A DNA stretch of 64,000 nucleotides from Modestobacter marinus (GCF_011758655.1 NZ_JAAMPA010000002.1:682001-746000), one strand, 5' to 3'. Numbered from the stretch's first letter, positions 22,701 to 31,386 are shown. Translations and numbers: made by a program. Notes: a model not told the origin generated them from the sequence alone.

Positions 22701-25285
22701 CAGACCTCCACCAGGCCCAGGTCGAGCACCAGGTCGCCGGTGACGCCCACCGGTGCGGCCGCGTGCAGCTCGACCACGGTGCCGCCGTCGAGGTCCTCGA
22801 CCACCCGCAGCGGCACGTGGCAGTCGCCCTTGGCGCCGATCGGGAACCAGCGCATCGGCTGGCCGTCGCGCACCAGCAGCACGTAGACGAGCTCGTCGGT
22901 GGAGTTGCCGCCACGGAAGTAGAGCGCCTGTGCGCTCTTGCCCTCGGGGACCTGGTAGCGCAGGGCGGGGTCCAGCGGGCCGGGCTTGCCCAGCCCCTCG
23001 CCGGTGATCGGGTAGACGCCGTTCAGGAAGCGCGGGGTGCTCTTCACGCTGGTGGTCCTCCTCCGTGACGGGGCGTGCGGGGTGTGGGCCGTCGGTCGGG
23101 TGTGCGGGCCGGGCTGGGGCTGGGTGGCCGGTTCCGGCGGCGGGAGCCGCTCCTCGGGCTCGCCGACCCGGGAGACGGCGACCGCGCAGACCTTGAAGGC
23201 CGGCATCCGGCTGGTGGGGTCCAGCGCCGGGTCGGTGAGCGCGTTGGCGCTGGAGCCGCCGCCCCAGTGGAACGGCGCGAAGACGACGTCCGGGCGGATC
23301 GCGTCGGTGATCAGTGCGTGGAAGCGGGCCCGGCCGCGCCGGGTGGCGAGCTCAACGACGTCGTGCTGGCCGATGCCGAGGGTGCGGGCCAGGTCGGGGT
23401 GCAGCTCCGCGCGCGGGGTGGGCGCGACCAGTTGCAGGCTGCGGGAGCGGCGGGTCTGGGTGCCCGACTGGTACTGGGCGAGCACCCGGCCCGTGGTGAG
23501 CACGTAGGGGTACTCGGCGTCGGGGCGCTCGTGGGCGTCGACCTGCTCCACCCGCCAGAACCGGGCCCGCCCGTCGGGGGTGGCGAACCGCTCGGTGAAC
23601 AGCCGCGGGGTGCCGGGGTGCTCGGCGGCCGGGACGGGCCAGAACAGGCCCTGCTCCTCGTCGATCCGCCGGTAGGTGATGCCGGAGTAGTCGGCCGGCC
23701 CACCGGCGCTGGCCCGGCCGAGCTCGGTGAAGACGGTCTCGGCGTCCCCGCTGAAGCCCGCCACCCCCAGCCGGCCGGCCAGCTCGGCGAGCAGCTGCAG
23801 GTCGTCGCGGACGCCGGCGGGTGGGTCCATCGCCCGGCGGCGGCGGAGCACCCGGCCCTCCAGGTTGGTCATCGTCCCCTCCTCCTCCGCCCACATGGCG
23901 CTGGGCAGCACCACGTCGGCGAGCTCGGCGGTCTCGGAGAGGAAGAAGTCGCTGACGGCGAGGAAGTCCAGGTCGCGCAGCCGGCTGATCACCCGCCGGG
24001 CGTCCGGCGCGGAGACGGCGACGTTGGAGGCCATCACCAGCAGGGTGCGCACCCCGCCCTCGGTGCCGAGCGCGTCGAGCAGCTCGAAGGCGCTGCGGCC
24101 GGGGCCGGGTAGATCGTCGGGGTCGACGCCCCAGACGGCGGCGACGTGCGCGCGCGCCGCCGGGTCGGTGATCTTCCGGTAGCCGGGCAGCTGGTCGGCC
24201 TTCTGCCCGTGCTCCCGCCCGCCCTGCCCGTTGCCCTGCCCGGTCACGGTGCCCCAGCCGCTGCCCTCGCGGCCGGGGAGGCCGAGCGCCAGGGCCAGGT
24301 TGATCCAGGCCTGGGTGGTGTCGACGCCGCTGCGGTGCTGCTCGGCGCCCCGGGCGGTGAGGACGATCGACCGCCGTCCCCGGGCGAGGGCGAAGACGGT
24401 GCGGCGCTGCTGCTCGACCGGCACCCCGGTGAGCCGCTCCACCCGGTCCGGCCAGTACCCGGCGACCCCGGCCCGGACGGCGTCGAAGCCGGTGGTGCGC
24501 GCGGCCACGTAGGCCTCGTCGACCAGCCCCTCGGCGATCGCGATGTGCAGCAGCCCGTTGGCCAGGGCCAGGTCGGTGGCCGGCAGCGGCTGCAGGTGCA
24601 GCGTGGCGTTGCGGGCGGTGCTGGTGCGGCGCGGGTCGATCACGATGTGCTCGGCGCCGCGCGCCCGGCCGGCGTCGAACCACTGCATCGCCGGGGGCAT
24701 CGTGTCGGCGGGGTTGCTGCCGACCAGGACGACGACGTCGGCCTCGGCGATGTCGGCCAGCGGGAAGGGCAGGCCGCGGTCCAGCCCGAACGCCCGGATC
24801 GCCGCACCGGCCGCCGAGGACATGCAGAACCGGCCGTTGTAGTCGATGGCGCTGGTGCGCAGCGCCACCCGGGCGAACTTGCCGAACTGGTAGGCCTGCT
24901 CGTTGGTCAGCCCGCCACCGCCGAAGCAGCCGACCGCGTCAAGACCGTGGTCGCGCTGGGTGGCCCGGATGGCGGCGACCACCCGGTCGAGGGCGACCTC
25001 CCAGCTGCTCTCCACCAGCGGGCTGGTGCGGTCGGTGGGGTCGGCGCGGACCAGCGGGCGGGTGAGCCGCTCGGGGTGGTCGAGCAGCTCGGGAGCCGAC
25101 CAGCCCTTGGAGCACAGCCCGCCGCGGTTGGTCGGGAAGTCTGCGGGCACCAGGGTGGCCGGGCGGTCGCCGGCGGTCATCGTGACGCCGCACTGCAGCG
25201 AGCAGTACGGGCAGTGGGTGGCGGTGGTGCGCGTGCCCCCGCCCGGACCCCGGCCGGGGGTGGGCAACGAGACGACTGCGGACAC
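22700..25285 (-). CDS. nasA: Assimilatory nitrate reductase catalytic subunit with a C-terminal extra domain
   Basis: An 861-aa molybdopterin (bis-MGD) oxidoreductase that reduces nitrate to nitrite in the cytosol. The N-terminal [4Fe-4S] motif is HCPYCSLQCGV with the fourth cysteine in GLCSKGW. Further on: CFGGGGLTNEQAYQFGKFAR, YNGRFCMSSA, VVLVGSNPADT, GQGNGQGGREHG, and the molydopterin-binding C-domain (YPYVLTTGRVLAQYQSGT). The usual NasA end is near SRVGEPEERL; a Pro-rich linker and ~110 extra residues follow. The GTG at 25285 is preferred over 25405, because the longer start would read through the GlnR-like box. Heads nasA-nirB-nirD. Confidence 0.92.
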   Translation of the reverse strand: MSAVVSLPTPGRGPGGGTRTTATHCPYCSLQCGVTMTAGDRPATLVPADFPTNRGGLCSKGWSAPELLDHPERLTRPLVRADPTDRTSPLVESSWEVALDRVVAAIRATQRDHGLDAVGCFGGGGLTNEQAYQFGKFARVALRTSAIDYNGRFCMSSAAGAAIRAFGLDRGLPFPLADIAEADVVVLVGSNPADTMPPAMQWFDAGRARGAEHIVIDPRRTSTARNATLHLQPLPATDLALANGLLHIAIAEGLVDEAYVAARTTGFDAVRAGVAGYWPDRVERLTGVPVEQQRRTVFALARGRRSIVLTARGAEQHRSGVDTTQAWINLALALGLPGREGSGWGTVTGQGNGQGGREHGQKADQLPGYRKITDPAARAHVAAVWGVDPDDLPGPGRSAFELLDALGTEGGVRTLLVMASNVAVSAPDARRVISRLRDLDFLAVSDFFLSETAELADVVLPSAMWAEEEGTMTNLEGRVLRRRRAMDPPAGVRDDLQLLAELAGRLGVAGFSGDAETVFTELGRASAGGPADYSGITYRRIDEEQGLFWPVPAAEHPGTPRLFTERFATPDGRARFWRVEQVDAHERPDAEYPYVLTTGRVLAQYQSGTQTRRSRSLQLVAPTPRAELHPDLARTLGIGQHDVVELATRRGRARFHALITDAIRPDVVFAPFHWGGGSSANALTDPALDPTSRMPAFKVCAVAVSRVGEPEERLPPPEPATQPQPGPHTRPTAHTPHAPSRRRTTSVKSTPRFLNGVYPITGEGLGKPGPLDPALRYQVPEGKSAQALYFRGGNSTDELVYVLLVRDGQPMRWFPIGAKGDCHVPLRVVEDLDGGTVVELHAAAPVGVTGDLVLDLGLVEV
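23045..23064 (-). promoter_or_regulatory. Strong internal Shine-Dalgarno and GTG inside nasA (possible separate 115-aa product)
   Basis: GGAGGAGG (23064-23057, minus strand) lies 9 nt before an in-frame GTG at 23047. Initiation there would give a 115-aa protein, 22700-23047, consisting exactly of the extra domain (VKSTPRFLNGVYPITGEG to the nasA stop). The extra domain may thus be a once-separate gene fused to nasA, and may still be made alone. I do not recognise the domain. Confidence 0.55.
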
Positions 25286-25330
25286 ATCTGCGAGCCTGCG
25301 GGGGCCCGGTTTCCCGGTGGCGGCGCTCAG

Positions 25331-25357
25331 GTCAAGGTCGCGTTCCGTCGGTCTCAC
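25331..25357 (-). promoter_or_regulatory. GlnR-like box upstream of nasA
   Basis: On the minus strand: GTGAG (25357-25353), six bases, GGAAC (25346-25342), six bases, TTGAC (25335-25331). The 11-bp register and the GGAAC/TTGAC pair (AC-n9-AC) match GlnR-type sites. Its end is 45 nt from the chosen nasA start. Confidence 0.5.
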
Positions 25358-25466
25358 ACAGGAGCGCCGGGGACCGTGCACCGCTCCCCCGTCGCGGCCG
25401 GACACGCAGCGAGTGACGGCTCAGCGGGGTCTCCCCGGCCTCGTCGGCCCGCTGGGCTGCCACTCG

Positions 25467-25610
25467 GTGCGCCGTCCTGCTGGTGCGCCGTCCTGCTGAT
25501 GCGCCGCCCAGCTGGTGCGCCGTCCTGGTGGTGCGCCGTCCTGGTGGTGCGCCGTCCTGCTGGTGCGCCGCCCTGGTGGTGCGCCGTCCTGCAGGTGCGC
25601 CGTCCTGGAG
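25467..25610. repeat. 16-bp tandem array, nine units
   Basis: Nine 16-bp units, consensus GTGCGCCGTCCTGSTG, starting at 25467, 25483, 25499, 25515, 25531, 25547, 25563, 25579 and 25595, with one or two changes per unit. It fills most of the otherwise gene-free stretch 25358-25684 between the nasA promoter and the next gene. No spacers, so not CRISPR. Confidence 0.92.
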
Positions 25611-25684
25611 GTGCTGGCCTCCGGAACGGCTGACCACCTACCGTCGGGGGACGCGGTTCCGATCGACAGGCGGGCGGGGAGACG

Positions 25685-26119
25685 ATGCGACGGTGCCTGG
25701 TGCTGGCCAACCAGACTCTCGGTGGACCTCGCCTGCTGGACGCGCTGCAGCAGCGGATGGCTGCGCGGGAGCACGAGTTCTACGTCGTCGTGCCCGCCAC
25801 GCCGGTCGCCGAGCAGGAGCGGGAGCCCGGCGGCGAGGGTGAACCGGCCGACCGGGCCCGCGCCGTGGCCGCCCAGCGGCTGACCAGCGCCCTGGCGGAG
25901 ATCCGCGGACTCGGGGCGGCCGCGGACGGCGAGGTGGGCGACCGCGACCCGGTGCAGGCGGTCCGCCTGGCACTGCGACGGTTCTCCGCCGACGAGATCG
26001 TCGTGTCCACCCTGCGCCGCGGGGCCTCGCGCTGGCTGCGCGCCGATCTGCCGAGCCGGGTGGAGCGGTCCTTCGGGCTGCCGGTCGAGCACGTGGTCGG
26101 CGGCTCCGAGGCTGCCTGA
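25685..26119 (+). CDS. Universal-stress-protein-like hypothetical protein
   Basis: A 144-aa soluble protein. It begins with the strand MRRCLVLANQTLGGPRLLDAL and has a conserved middle with GEVGDRDPVQAVRLALRRF, then DEIVVSTLRRGASRWLRADL. The alternating fold resembles a USP/Rossmann-like sandwich, but the ATP-binding GxxG(S/T) motif is not obvious. Such proteins are common in Actinobacteria and not characterised. ATG at 25685 is preceded by GGGGAGACG. Monocistronic. Confidence 0.65.
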   Translation: MRRCLVLANQTLGGPRLLDALQQRMAAREHEFYVVVPATPVAEQEREPGGEGEPADRARAVAAQRLTSALAEIRGLGAAADGEVGDRDPVQAVRLALRRFSADEIVVSTLRRGASRWLRADLPSRVERSFGLPVEHVVGGSEAA

Positions 26120-26137
26120 CCACCCGGCGGCGATGTC

Positions 26138-26211
26138 CGGCGGCCTCAGCCGTGCCGGCCGGGTGGGCCGGAGCCGGCGGCCTCAGCCCTGCCGGCCGGG
26201 TGGGCCGGAGC
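26138..26211 (+). repeat. 37-bp tandem duplication
   Basis: Two 37-bp copies (26138-26174 and 26175-26211) differing at one base, just after the USP-like gene. Confidence 0.9.
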
Positions 26212-26307
26212 CGGCCTGGTCACCCAGTGACGTCGGCGTCGGACAGCCGCACCGCCGCGGGCCGGCGGGGCTGGCGGCCGGGCCGGGACTCGGCCAGGCT
26301 CTCGGCC

Positions 26308-26457
26308 ATGGAGCAGGAGACCGAGCAGCGACTGGTGCAGGTGGCGACCGACGAGATGCGGGTGCCCTTCTGGGTCGTGCTCGCCGGGGTCGGCGTCGGC
26401 TCCTTCTGGACGCTGATGGGCGTCCTCGTCGGCACCCGGGTGGCCCGACGCCGCTGA
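26308..26457 (+). CDS. Small single-pass membrane protein (49 aa)
   Basis: A short frame starting MEQETEQRLVQVATDEMRVP, followed by a hydrophobic helix (WVVLAGVGVGSFWTLMGVLV) and the basic end GTRVARRR, an inside-positive tail. Size and shape are those of a small membrane protein. The ribosome site is weak (GGCCAGG 9-15 nt upstream). No family recognised; could be chance, but the charge-helix-charge layout is convincing. Confidence 0.45.
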   Translation: MEQETEQRLVQVATDEMRVPFWVVLAGVGVGSFWTLMGVLVGTRVARRR

Positions 26458-26653
26458 GCGCCACCCGGCCCCGCCGTCCGGGCTGGTGCGCGAGGACTGG
26501 AGTGGGCGCCTGCCCCTCCTGACCGCGGCGATCGGTGCCGGGATCGCCGGGCCCTTAGGCCGGCGGCTGCGCTGGAGCGGCGGATGCGGGAGGGCCGCAC
26601 GCAGCTGTCCGCGCTCCCTAACCCCCGGCACGCCGCTGTCCCAGGTCGGCCGC

Positions 26654-27031
26654 TCAGTAGCGGGAGATCTCCACCAGGTTGGCGTCCGGGTCGCGGACGT
26701 AGACGCTGCGCATCTCCCCCAGCGCCCCCTGCTTGGTCACCGGCCCGACCTCGACGGGCACCCCGTGCGCCGCGAGCTCGGCCTGCACCTGGTCCAGCGG
26801 GTCCTCGGTGACCAGGCAGAAGTCGGCGGTGCCGGTGCCCGCGTGCGCTGCCCGGGGTTCGAACTCGGCTCCGCGCACGTGCAGGTTGACCTTCTGCCGG
26901 CCGAACCGCAGCGCGGTCCGCCCCTCACCGAAGGTCTCCACGGTCATCCCGAGCACCTGCGTGTAGAAGGCGACGGTCCGGTCGAGGTCGGCCACCGTGA
27001 GCACGAGGTGGTCGATCCGGTCGATGCGCAT
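26654..27031 (-). CDS. VOC family metalloenzyme-like protein
   Basis: A 125-aa two-module VOC protein. Metal-ligand positions are kept: His in IDHLVLTVADLD, His in KVNLHVRG and Glu in ANLVEISRY. It resembles the short type-I dioxygenase / fosfomycin-resistance branch, yet lacks features specific to FosA, so no substrate is assigned. Stands alone, converging with nothing, upstream of arfB on the same strand. Confidence 0.88.
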   Translation of the reverse strand: MRIDRIDHLVLTVADLDRTVAFYTQVLGMTVETFGEGRTALRFGRQKVNLHVRGAEFEPRAAHAGTGTADFCLVTEDPLDQVQAELAAHGVPVEVGPVTKQGALGEMRSVYVRDPDANLVEISRY

Positions 27032-27069
27032 GCGCTGGTCCTACCCTCTCGGCCGGGCCGGCGCCCGGC

Positions 27070-27507
27070 TCAGTCCCACCGGCCGCGCAGGCGCTTGGTC
27101 TCTCCCCGCTGCTTCTTGGCCGTGATCCGGCGTTCCTGGGAGCCGCGGGTGGGCTTCGTCTTCCGCCGGGCTGCCGGCGGTGGCGCGATCGCCCCGCGCA
27201 GCACCGCGGCCATCCTCGCCCGGGCGGCCTCCCGGTTGCGCAGCTGCTGCCGGTGCTCGCTGGCGGCGATGGTCAGCACGCCGTCGACCAGCCGGTCGCC
27301 GAGCCGCTCGACCAGCCGCCGGCGCTGGGTCTCGGTGAGGCCGGGGAGCTGCAGCGGCGAGACCGCTAGCTCCACCCGGGAGTCGGCGGTGTTCACCCCC
27401 TGCCCGCCTGGCCCGGAGGACCGGGAGAACCGCCACGACATTGACCCGGCCGGGACGACCAGGCGGTCACTCACCGGCAGGTCACCGAACGCGTCGTCCC
27501 CGGCCAT
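27070..27507 (-). CDS. arfB: Alternative ribosome-rescue factor ArfB (peptidyl-tRNA hydrolase)
   Basis: A 145-aa ArfB/YaeJ protein that hydrolyses peptidyl-tRNA on stalled ribosomes. The catalytic GGQ motif is in SSGPGGQGVNTADSRVEL (~30-47), and the C-terminal basic tail (RRKTKPTRGSQERRITAKKQ) enters the mRNA channel. The ATG at 27507 is chosen by the length of homologues. Divergent from sixA with only 68 nt between starts. Cytosolic. Confidence 0.92.
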   Translation of the reverse strand: MAGDDAFGDLPVSDRLVVPAGSMSWRFSRSSGPGGQGVNTADSRVELAVSPLQLPGLTETQRRRLVERLGDRLVDGVLTIAASEHRQQLRNREAARARMAAVLRGAIAPPPAARRKTKPTRGSQERRITAKKQRGETKRLRGRWD

Positions 27508-27575
27508 GTCGGACAGTCTCCCGGACGGCGTACGAGGCCACGACCGAGTTGCTGCGGCGGTGCCAGACTCGGGCG

Positions 27576-28070
27576 GTGCCGACCCGCCGCCTCGTGCTCG
27601 TCCGTCACGCCGAGGCGGGGTCCGCCGCCGTCGACGCCGACCGCCCCCTGACCGCCTCCGGGGCCCGCCGGGCCGTGGCGATCGGCGCCTGGCTGGCCGA
27701 CCGCGACCTGGCACCGGACCGGGCGCTGGTCTCCCCCGCACTCCGGACGGTGCAGACCTGGGAGCAGGCCGGCGGGGTGTCGCCCGTCCTGCACCCGCTG
27801 GTCGCCGACAACACCGCGGAGGCGTTGCTGTCGGTGGTGCGGGAGGTCCCGGAGGACGTGGGCCTGCTGGCGATCATCGGCCACAACCCCTCGGTCAGCG
27901 TGCTCGTCGCACTCCTCGACGACGGGCAGGGGGACGACGAGGCCCGGCGGGGCTGCCAGCACGGCTTCCCGACCGGCGGCGTGGCCGTCCTCGACCTGCA
28001 CACGCCGTTCTCCGCCGTCGGCCCCGGCACGGCGCGGTTGTCCGCCTTCGCGGTGCCGGGCAGCGACTGA
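27576..28070 (+). CDS. sixA: Histidine phosphatase family protein, SixA-like
   Basis: A 164-aa protein of the phosphohistidine phosphatase type. The RHG motif is VLVRHAEAG near the N-terminus, and the second catalytic histidine is in IIGHNPSVS. Two acidic/basic partners are in PLTASGARRA and SPALRTVQTW. Acts on phosphohistidine in phosphotransfer systems in E. coli; the target here is unknown. The GTG at 27576 gives the family's length. Divergent from arfB. Confidence 0.85.
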   Translation: MPTRRLVLVRHAEAGSAAVDADRPLTASGARRAVAIGAWLADRDLAPDRALVSPALRTVQTWEQAGGVSPVLHPLVADNTAEALLSVVREVPEDVGLLAIIGHNPSVSVLVALLDDGQGDDEARRGCQHGFPTGGVAVLDLHTPFSAVGPGTARLSAFAVPGSD

Positions 28071-28281
28071 TCACCTCACCGGACCTGCTGCTGTCCGGCA
28101 GAGCCGGTGCCGGTGGCGGCCGGCGGGTCAGCACCGCGGAGCACGACCAGCGCCCCGGTCGGGTGAACGGGTGAGCCCCGCGAGCACCCGCACCGGCGAC
28201 GCGCGGCCCGACTGTCGCCCGGTCGACTGAAGCCCGCCAGTTCACCTGGCCGGGTCCGTCACAGGGTGTGACGCTGGGCGG

Positions 28282-29136
28282 GTGACTCAGGACGCCTCCC
28301 CCCGGCTGCACCTGGTGACCGGCAACTCCGTGGCGGACCTGCCGACCGGGTCCGACCCGACCCGATCCCGGCCGCTCGACGCCGAGCCGACCGACACCCG
28401 GACGACCGGCACCCGGACGACCGCCGCCGGAGTGGCAGGGGCCGAGCCGGCGGGGACGCGGACCGAGAACGCGGTGATGGCCGACCTGCTGCGCCGCGCC
28501 GAGGCCCTGGACGCCCGGGTCGCCGCCGAGACCACCCCCCGCTCGCTGCACCCGGCGGTCCTGGTCGCGGCCGGGGCCGTGCTGACCGTCGTCCTCGCCC
28601 TGCTGGGCCGGCAGCCGTGGCAGCTGCCCACCCGGGCCGGCGGCGCGGTCGCCGACGTCCCGCAGTCACTGGTCACCTTCCTGCTGCTCAGCGCCGCGCT
28701 GTGCGTGTGGGCCGCCGGCCGGCTGGTGCGCCCGGCGGCCACGCTGCGCTCGGCCGCCGCCGTCCAGACCTGGTGGGTGCTGCTGGGCGGAACCGCCGTG
28801 GTCTCGCTGGCCGCCACCGTGTCGCTCGCCTCCTTCGCCGGCAGCGAGGGCCCCGGCGACCACCTGGCGCGCTGCGCGGTGGTCGTCGTGCCCGCCGTCC
28901 TCGCCGGGTTCGTCGCCCGGGACGACGGGCGGGCCGCCCGCATCCGGCTGGCCCTGGGCACCGGGCTGGTCACCGTCCCGCTGTGCGGCCTGGGCTGGGC
29001 GCTGGTCTCCTCCTCCGCCTGGTCGACCGCCGGCCTCGCCGACGTGCTGGCCGTGACGGGCATCGCCGCGGCCGCCCCGCTGGCCCTGGCCGTCGCCTTC
29101 GTGGCGGCCGACCGGCGGCGGCGCACCCCGAACTGA
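28282..29136 (+). CDS. Hypothetical multi-pass membrane protein
   Basis: A 284-aa protein. The N-terminal ~85 residues are polar, Thr/Arg/Pro-rich and include the degenerate repeat RTTGTRTTAAG. They are followed by about six hydrophobic helices (first VLVAAGAVLTVVLALLG) and a basic end RRRRTPN. No family motif seen. GTG start at 28282. It precedes mmuM by 19 nt and may be co-transcribed. Confidence 0.65.
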   Translation: MTQDASPRLHLVTGNSVADLPTGSDPTRSRPLDAEPTDTRTTGTRTTAAGVAGAEPAGTRTENAVMADLLRRAEALDARVAAETTPRSLHPAVLVAAGAVLTVVLALLGRQPWQLPTRAGGAVADVPQSLVTFLLLSAALCVWAAGRLVRPAATLRSAAAVQTWWVLLGGTAVVSLAATVSLASFAGSEGPGDHLARCAVVVVPAVLAGFVARDDGRAARIRLALGTGLVTVPLCGLGWALVSSSAWSTAGLADVLAVTGIAAAAPLALAVAFVAADRRRRTPN

Positions 29137-29155
29137 CCCGGAGGACCTTCGCACG

Positions 29156-30058
29156 GTGACCACCCTCGCGGATGCGCTGCACACCGGGACCGTCGTCCTC
29201 GACGGCGGCCTGTCCACCGAGCTCGAGTCCCGCGGGCACGACGTCAGCTCGTCGCTGTGGTCGGCCCGGCTGCTGCGCGACGACCCGGCGGCCGTCACCG
29301 CCGCGCACGCCGCCTTCGCCGCAGCCGGCGCCCAGGTCGCCACCACCGCCAGTTACCAGGCGTCCTTCCCCGGCTTCGCCGCCGCGGGCATCGACGGGGC
29401 ACAGGCCCGCACGCTGATGGCGCGGTCGGTGGCCCTGGCCCGCGACGGCCTGGCGCTGGCCGGCCGGGACGGCTGGGTGGCCGCCTCGGTGGGCCCCTAC
29501 GGGGCCCTCCTCGCCGACGGCTCGGAGTACACCGGCGACTACGTGGAGAACCTCTCCGTGGCTGAGCTGCGCGCGTTCCACCGGCCACGGCTGGCCGTGC
29601 TCGCCGAGGCCGGGGCCGACGTGCTGGCCTGCGAGACGCTGCCCGCGGCCGCGGAGGTGGAGGCGTTGCTCGCCGAGCTGGCCGAGCTCGGCGTGCCCGC
29701 CTGGCTGTCCCTGACCTCGACGACCGACCGGGACGGCGTCGTGCGCACCCGCCGCGGCGAGCGGCTGGCCGAGGTCTGCGCGATGGCGCGGGACGTCGAC
29801 GCGGTGATCGCGGTCGGGGTGAACTGCACCGATCCCGCGGGCGTGCCCGCCGCGGTGGCCGCCGCCGGGGCCAGCGGCAAGCCCGGAGTGGCCTACTCGA
29901 ACAGCGGCGAGACGTGGGACGCGGCCGGCCGCCGGTGGACCGGGCGGCCCGGCGTCGGCGACGTGTCGGGGTGGCTGACCGCCGGCGCGCGGCTGGTCGG
30001 TGGCTGCTGCCGGGTCCGACCGGACGACGTCCGCACCCTCGCCGACGCCGTCCGGTAG
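29156..30058 (+). CDS. mmuM: Homocysteine S-methyltransferase
   Basis: A 300-aa zinc-dependent TIM barrel that methylates homocysteine from S-methylmethionine or SAM to give methionine. The N-terminal DGGLSTELESRG is the substrate loop. Zinc ligands are Cys in VGVNCTDP and the pair in VGGCCRV. Length equals E. coli MmuM. GTG start at 29156. Possibly co-transcribed with the upstream membrane protein; no MmuP transporter is adjacent. Confidence 0.92.
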   Translation: MTTLADALHTGTVVLDGGLSTELESRGHDVSSSLWSARLLRDDPAAVTAAHAAFAAAGAQVATTASYQASFPGFAAAGIDGAQARTLMARSVALARDGLALAGRDGWVAASVGPYGALLADGSEYTGDYVENLSVAELRAFHRPRLAVLAEAGADVLACETLPAAAEVEALLAELAELGVPAWLSLTSTTDRDGVVRTRRGERLAEVCAMARDVDAVIAVGVNCTDPAGVPAAVAAAGASGKPGVAYSNSGETWDAAGRRWTGRPGVGDVSGWLTAGARLVGGCCRVRPDDVRTLADAVR

Positions 30059-30066
30059 CGGTCCGA

Positions 30067-30924
30067 CTAGAGGATCGGCCGGCCCCCGGTCACGGCGATC
30101 CGGGCCCCGGAGACGTAGCTGGACTCGTCGCTGGCAAGCAGCACGTAGACCGGCGCCAGCTCGGCCGGCTGCGCGGCACGACCCAGGGGCGTGTCACCCC
30201 CGAACGCGGCGACCTTCTCCGGCGGCATCGTCGAGGGGATCAGCGGCGTCCACACCGGGCCGGGCGCCACGCTGTTGGCGCGGATCCCCTTCTCCCCCAG
30301 CAGCTGCGCCATGCTGGCGGTGAAGTTGGCGATGCCGGCCTTGGTCATCGCGTACGGCGCCAGGGTGGGGCTCGGGTTGTCCGAGTTCACCGACGAGGAG
30401 TTGATGATCGACGCGCCCGGCTGCATGTGCGGCACGGCGTCGCGGATCAGGGTGAACATCGCGGTCAGGTTCAGCGCGACGGTGTGGTCCCACTCGTCGT
30501 CGGTGATCTCGTCCAGCGACTCGTGGCTCATCTGGAAGGCCGCGTTGTTGACCAGCACGTCGATCCCGCCCAGTTCCTCGACGGCCTTGGGCACGATCGT
30601 CTTGGCGTGCGCCCGGTCGGCGAGGTCCCCCGCCACCAGGACGCACGTCCGTCCGGCGTCCTCGACGTACCGGGCGGTCTCCTGGGCGTCCTCGTGCTCG
30701 TCGAGGTAGGCGATCAGGACGTCGGCGCCCTCGCGCGCGAAGGCGATGGCGACAGCGCGACCGATGCCGCTGTCGCCACCGGTGATGACGGCGCGCTTCC
30801 CGGTGAGCTTCCCGGAGCCCCGGTAGCTCTCCTCGCCGTGGTCGGGCTTCGGGTCCATCTGGCCGAGCGTGCCGGGCGGGGTCTGCTGCTGCTCGGGCTG
30901 GGACTCGGGGCGGGGCGATGACAC
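30067..30924 (-). CDS. SDR family oxidoreductase, stress-protein-39 (YhdF/YghA-like) type
   Basis: A 285-aa SDR with a ~40-residue polar N-terminal tail (QPEQQQTPPGTLGQMDPKP) typical of the general-stress branch. The cofactor loop is ITGGDSGIGRAVAIAFAREG, then LVNNAAFQMSHESLDEI; catalytic Ser in INSSSVNSD and Tyr-Lys in YAMTKAG. NADP aldehyde/alcohol chemistry likely, substrate unknown; homologues are induced by stress. Converges on mmuM with an 8-nt gap. Confidence 0.9.
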   Translation of the reverse strand: MSSPRPESQPEQQQTPPGTLGQMDPKPDHGEESYRGSGKLTGKRAVITGGDSGIGRAVAIAFAREGADVLIAYLDEHEDAQETARYVEDAGRTCVLVAGDLADRAHAKTIVPKAVEELGGIDVLVNNAAFQMSHESLDEITDDEWDHTVALNLTAMFTLIRDAVPHMQPGASIINSSSVNSDNPSPTLAPYAMTKAGIANFTASMAQLLGEKGIRANSVAPGPVWTPLIPSTMPPEKVAAFGGDTPLGRAAQPAELAPVYVLLASDESSYVSGARIAVTGGRPIL

Positions 30925-31068
30925 GGTGGTTCCTCCTGCAGGGTCGTCGACGGCGACACCCCAGCGCTCTGCTCGCGCAGCCCGTGTGAGGACTCACCAC
31001 CGGCCCGGTGTCGCGACGTGCTCGCGCCTACCCCTGCGGCGCAGCGGCGAACCGGACCCCCGCGGACG

Positions 31069-31218
31069 TCAGGCGGCCCGGCTGGTCAGCCCGGTCCCCG
31101 AACTGGGGAACGCGACGACGGCGCTACCGGCGTGGTCCCACCGCATCTCCAGGTGGCGACGCCCCGCGCCGTCCACGACGGTCACCCAACGACACTCCGG
31201 GCAACGACTCTCACGCAT
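31069..31218 (-). CDS. Small CxxC protein (49 aa)
   Basis: A short frame beginning MRESRCPECRWVTVVDGAG, with a Cys-Pro-Glu-Cys motif near the N-terminus and a short beta-rich remainder. The ATG at 31218 is preceded by GGAAGGTGGAG, a good ribosome site. One CxxC would allow half a zinc ribbon, or metal binding as a dimer. Lies alone between the SDR gene and the divergent helicase. Function unknown. Confidence 0.6.
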   Translation of the reverse strand: MRESRCPECRWVTVVDGAGRRHLEMRWDHAGSAVVAFPSSGTGLTSRAA

Positions 31219-31386
31219 GTCCGCTCCACCTTCCGTTCACCTGTTGTTCACCCAGTGACCAGGATCGTCCGGTTCCAGTCCGAGCTGGAGCTTTCGTGAC
31301 CGGACCGTGACCTGGATCGCACGGAGGCGTCGGCCGACGGCGTCCGTGCGGGAACGTCCGGGGCGTCGGGCACGCTGTTCCCCACG

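Noticed and set aside
25467-25610. Possible CRISPR array or repeat protein gene
   Set aside because: No spacers; the 16-bp period breaks any reading frame each unit.
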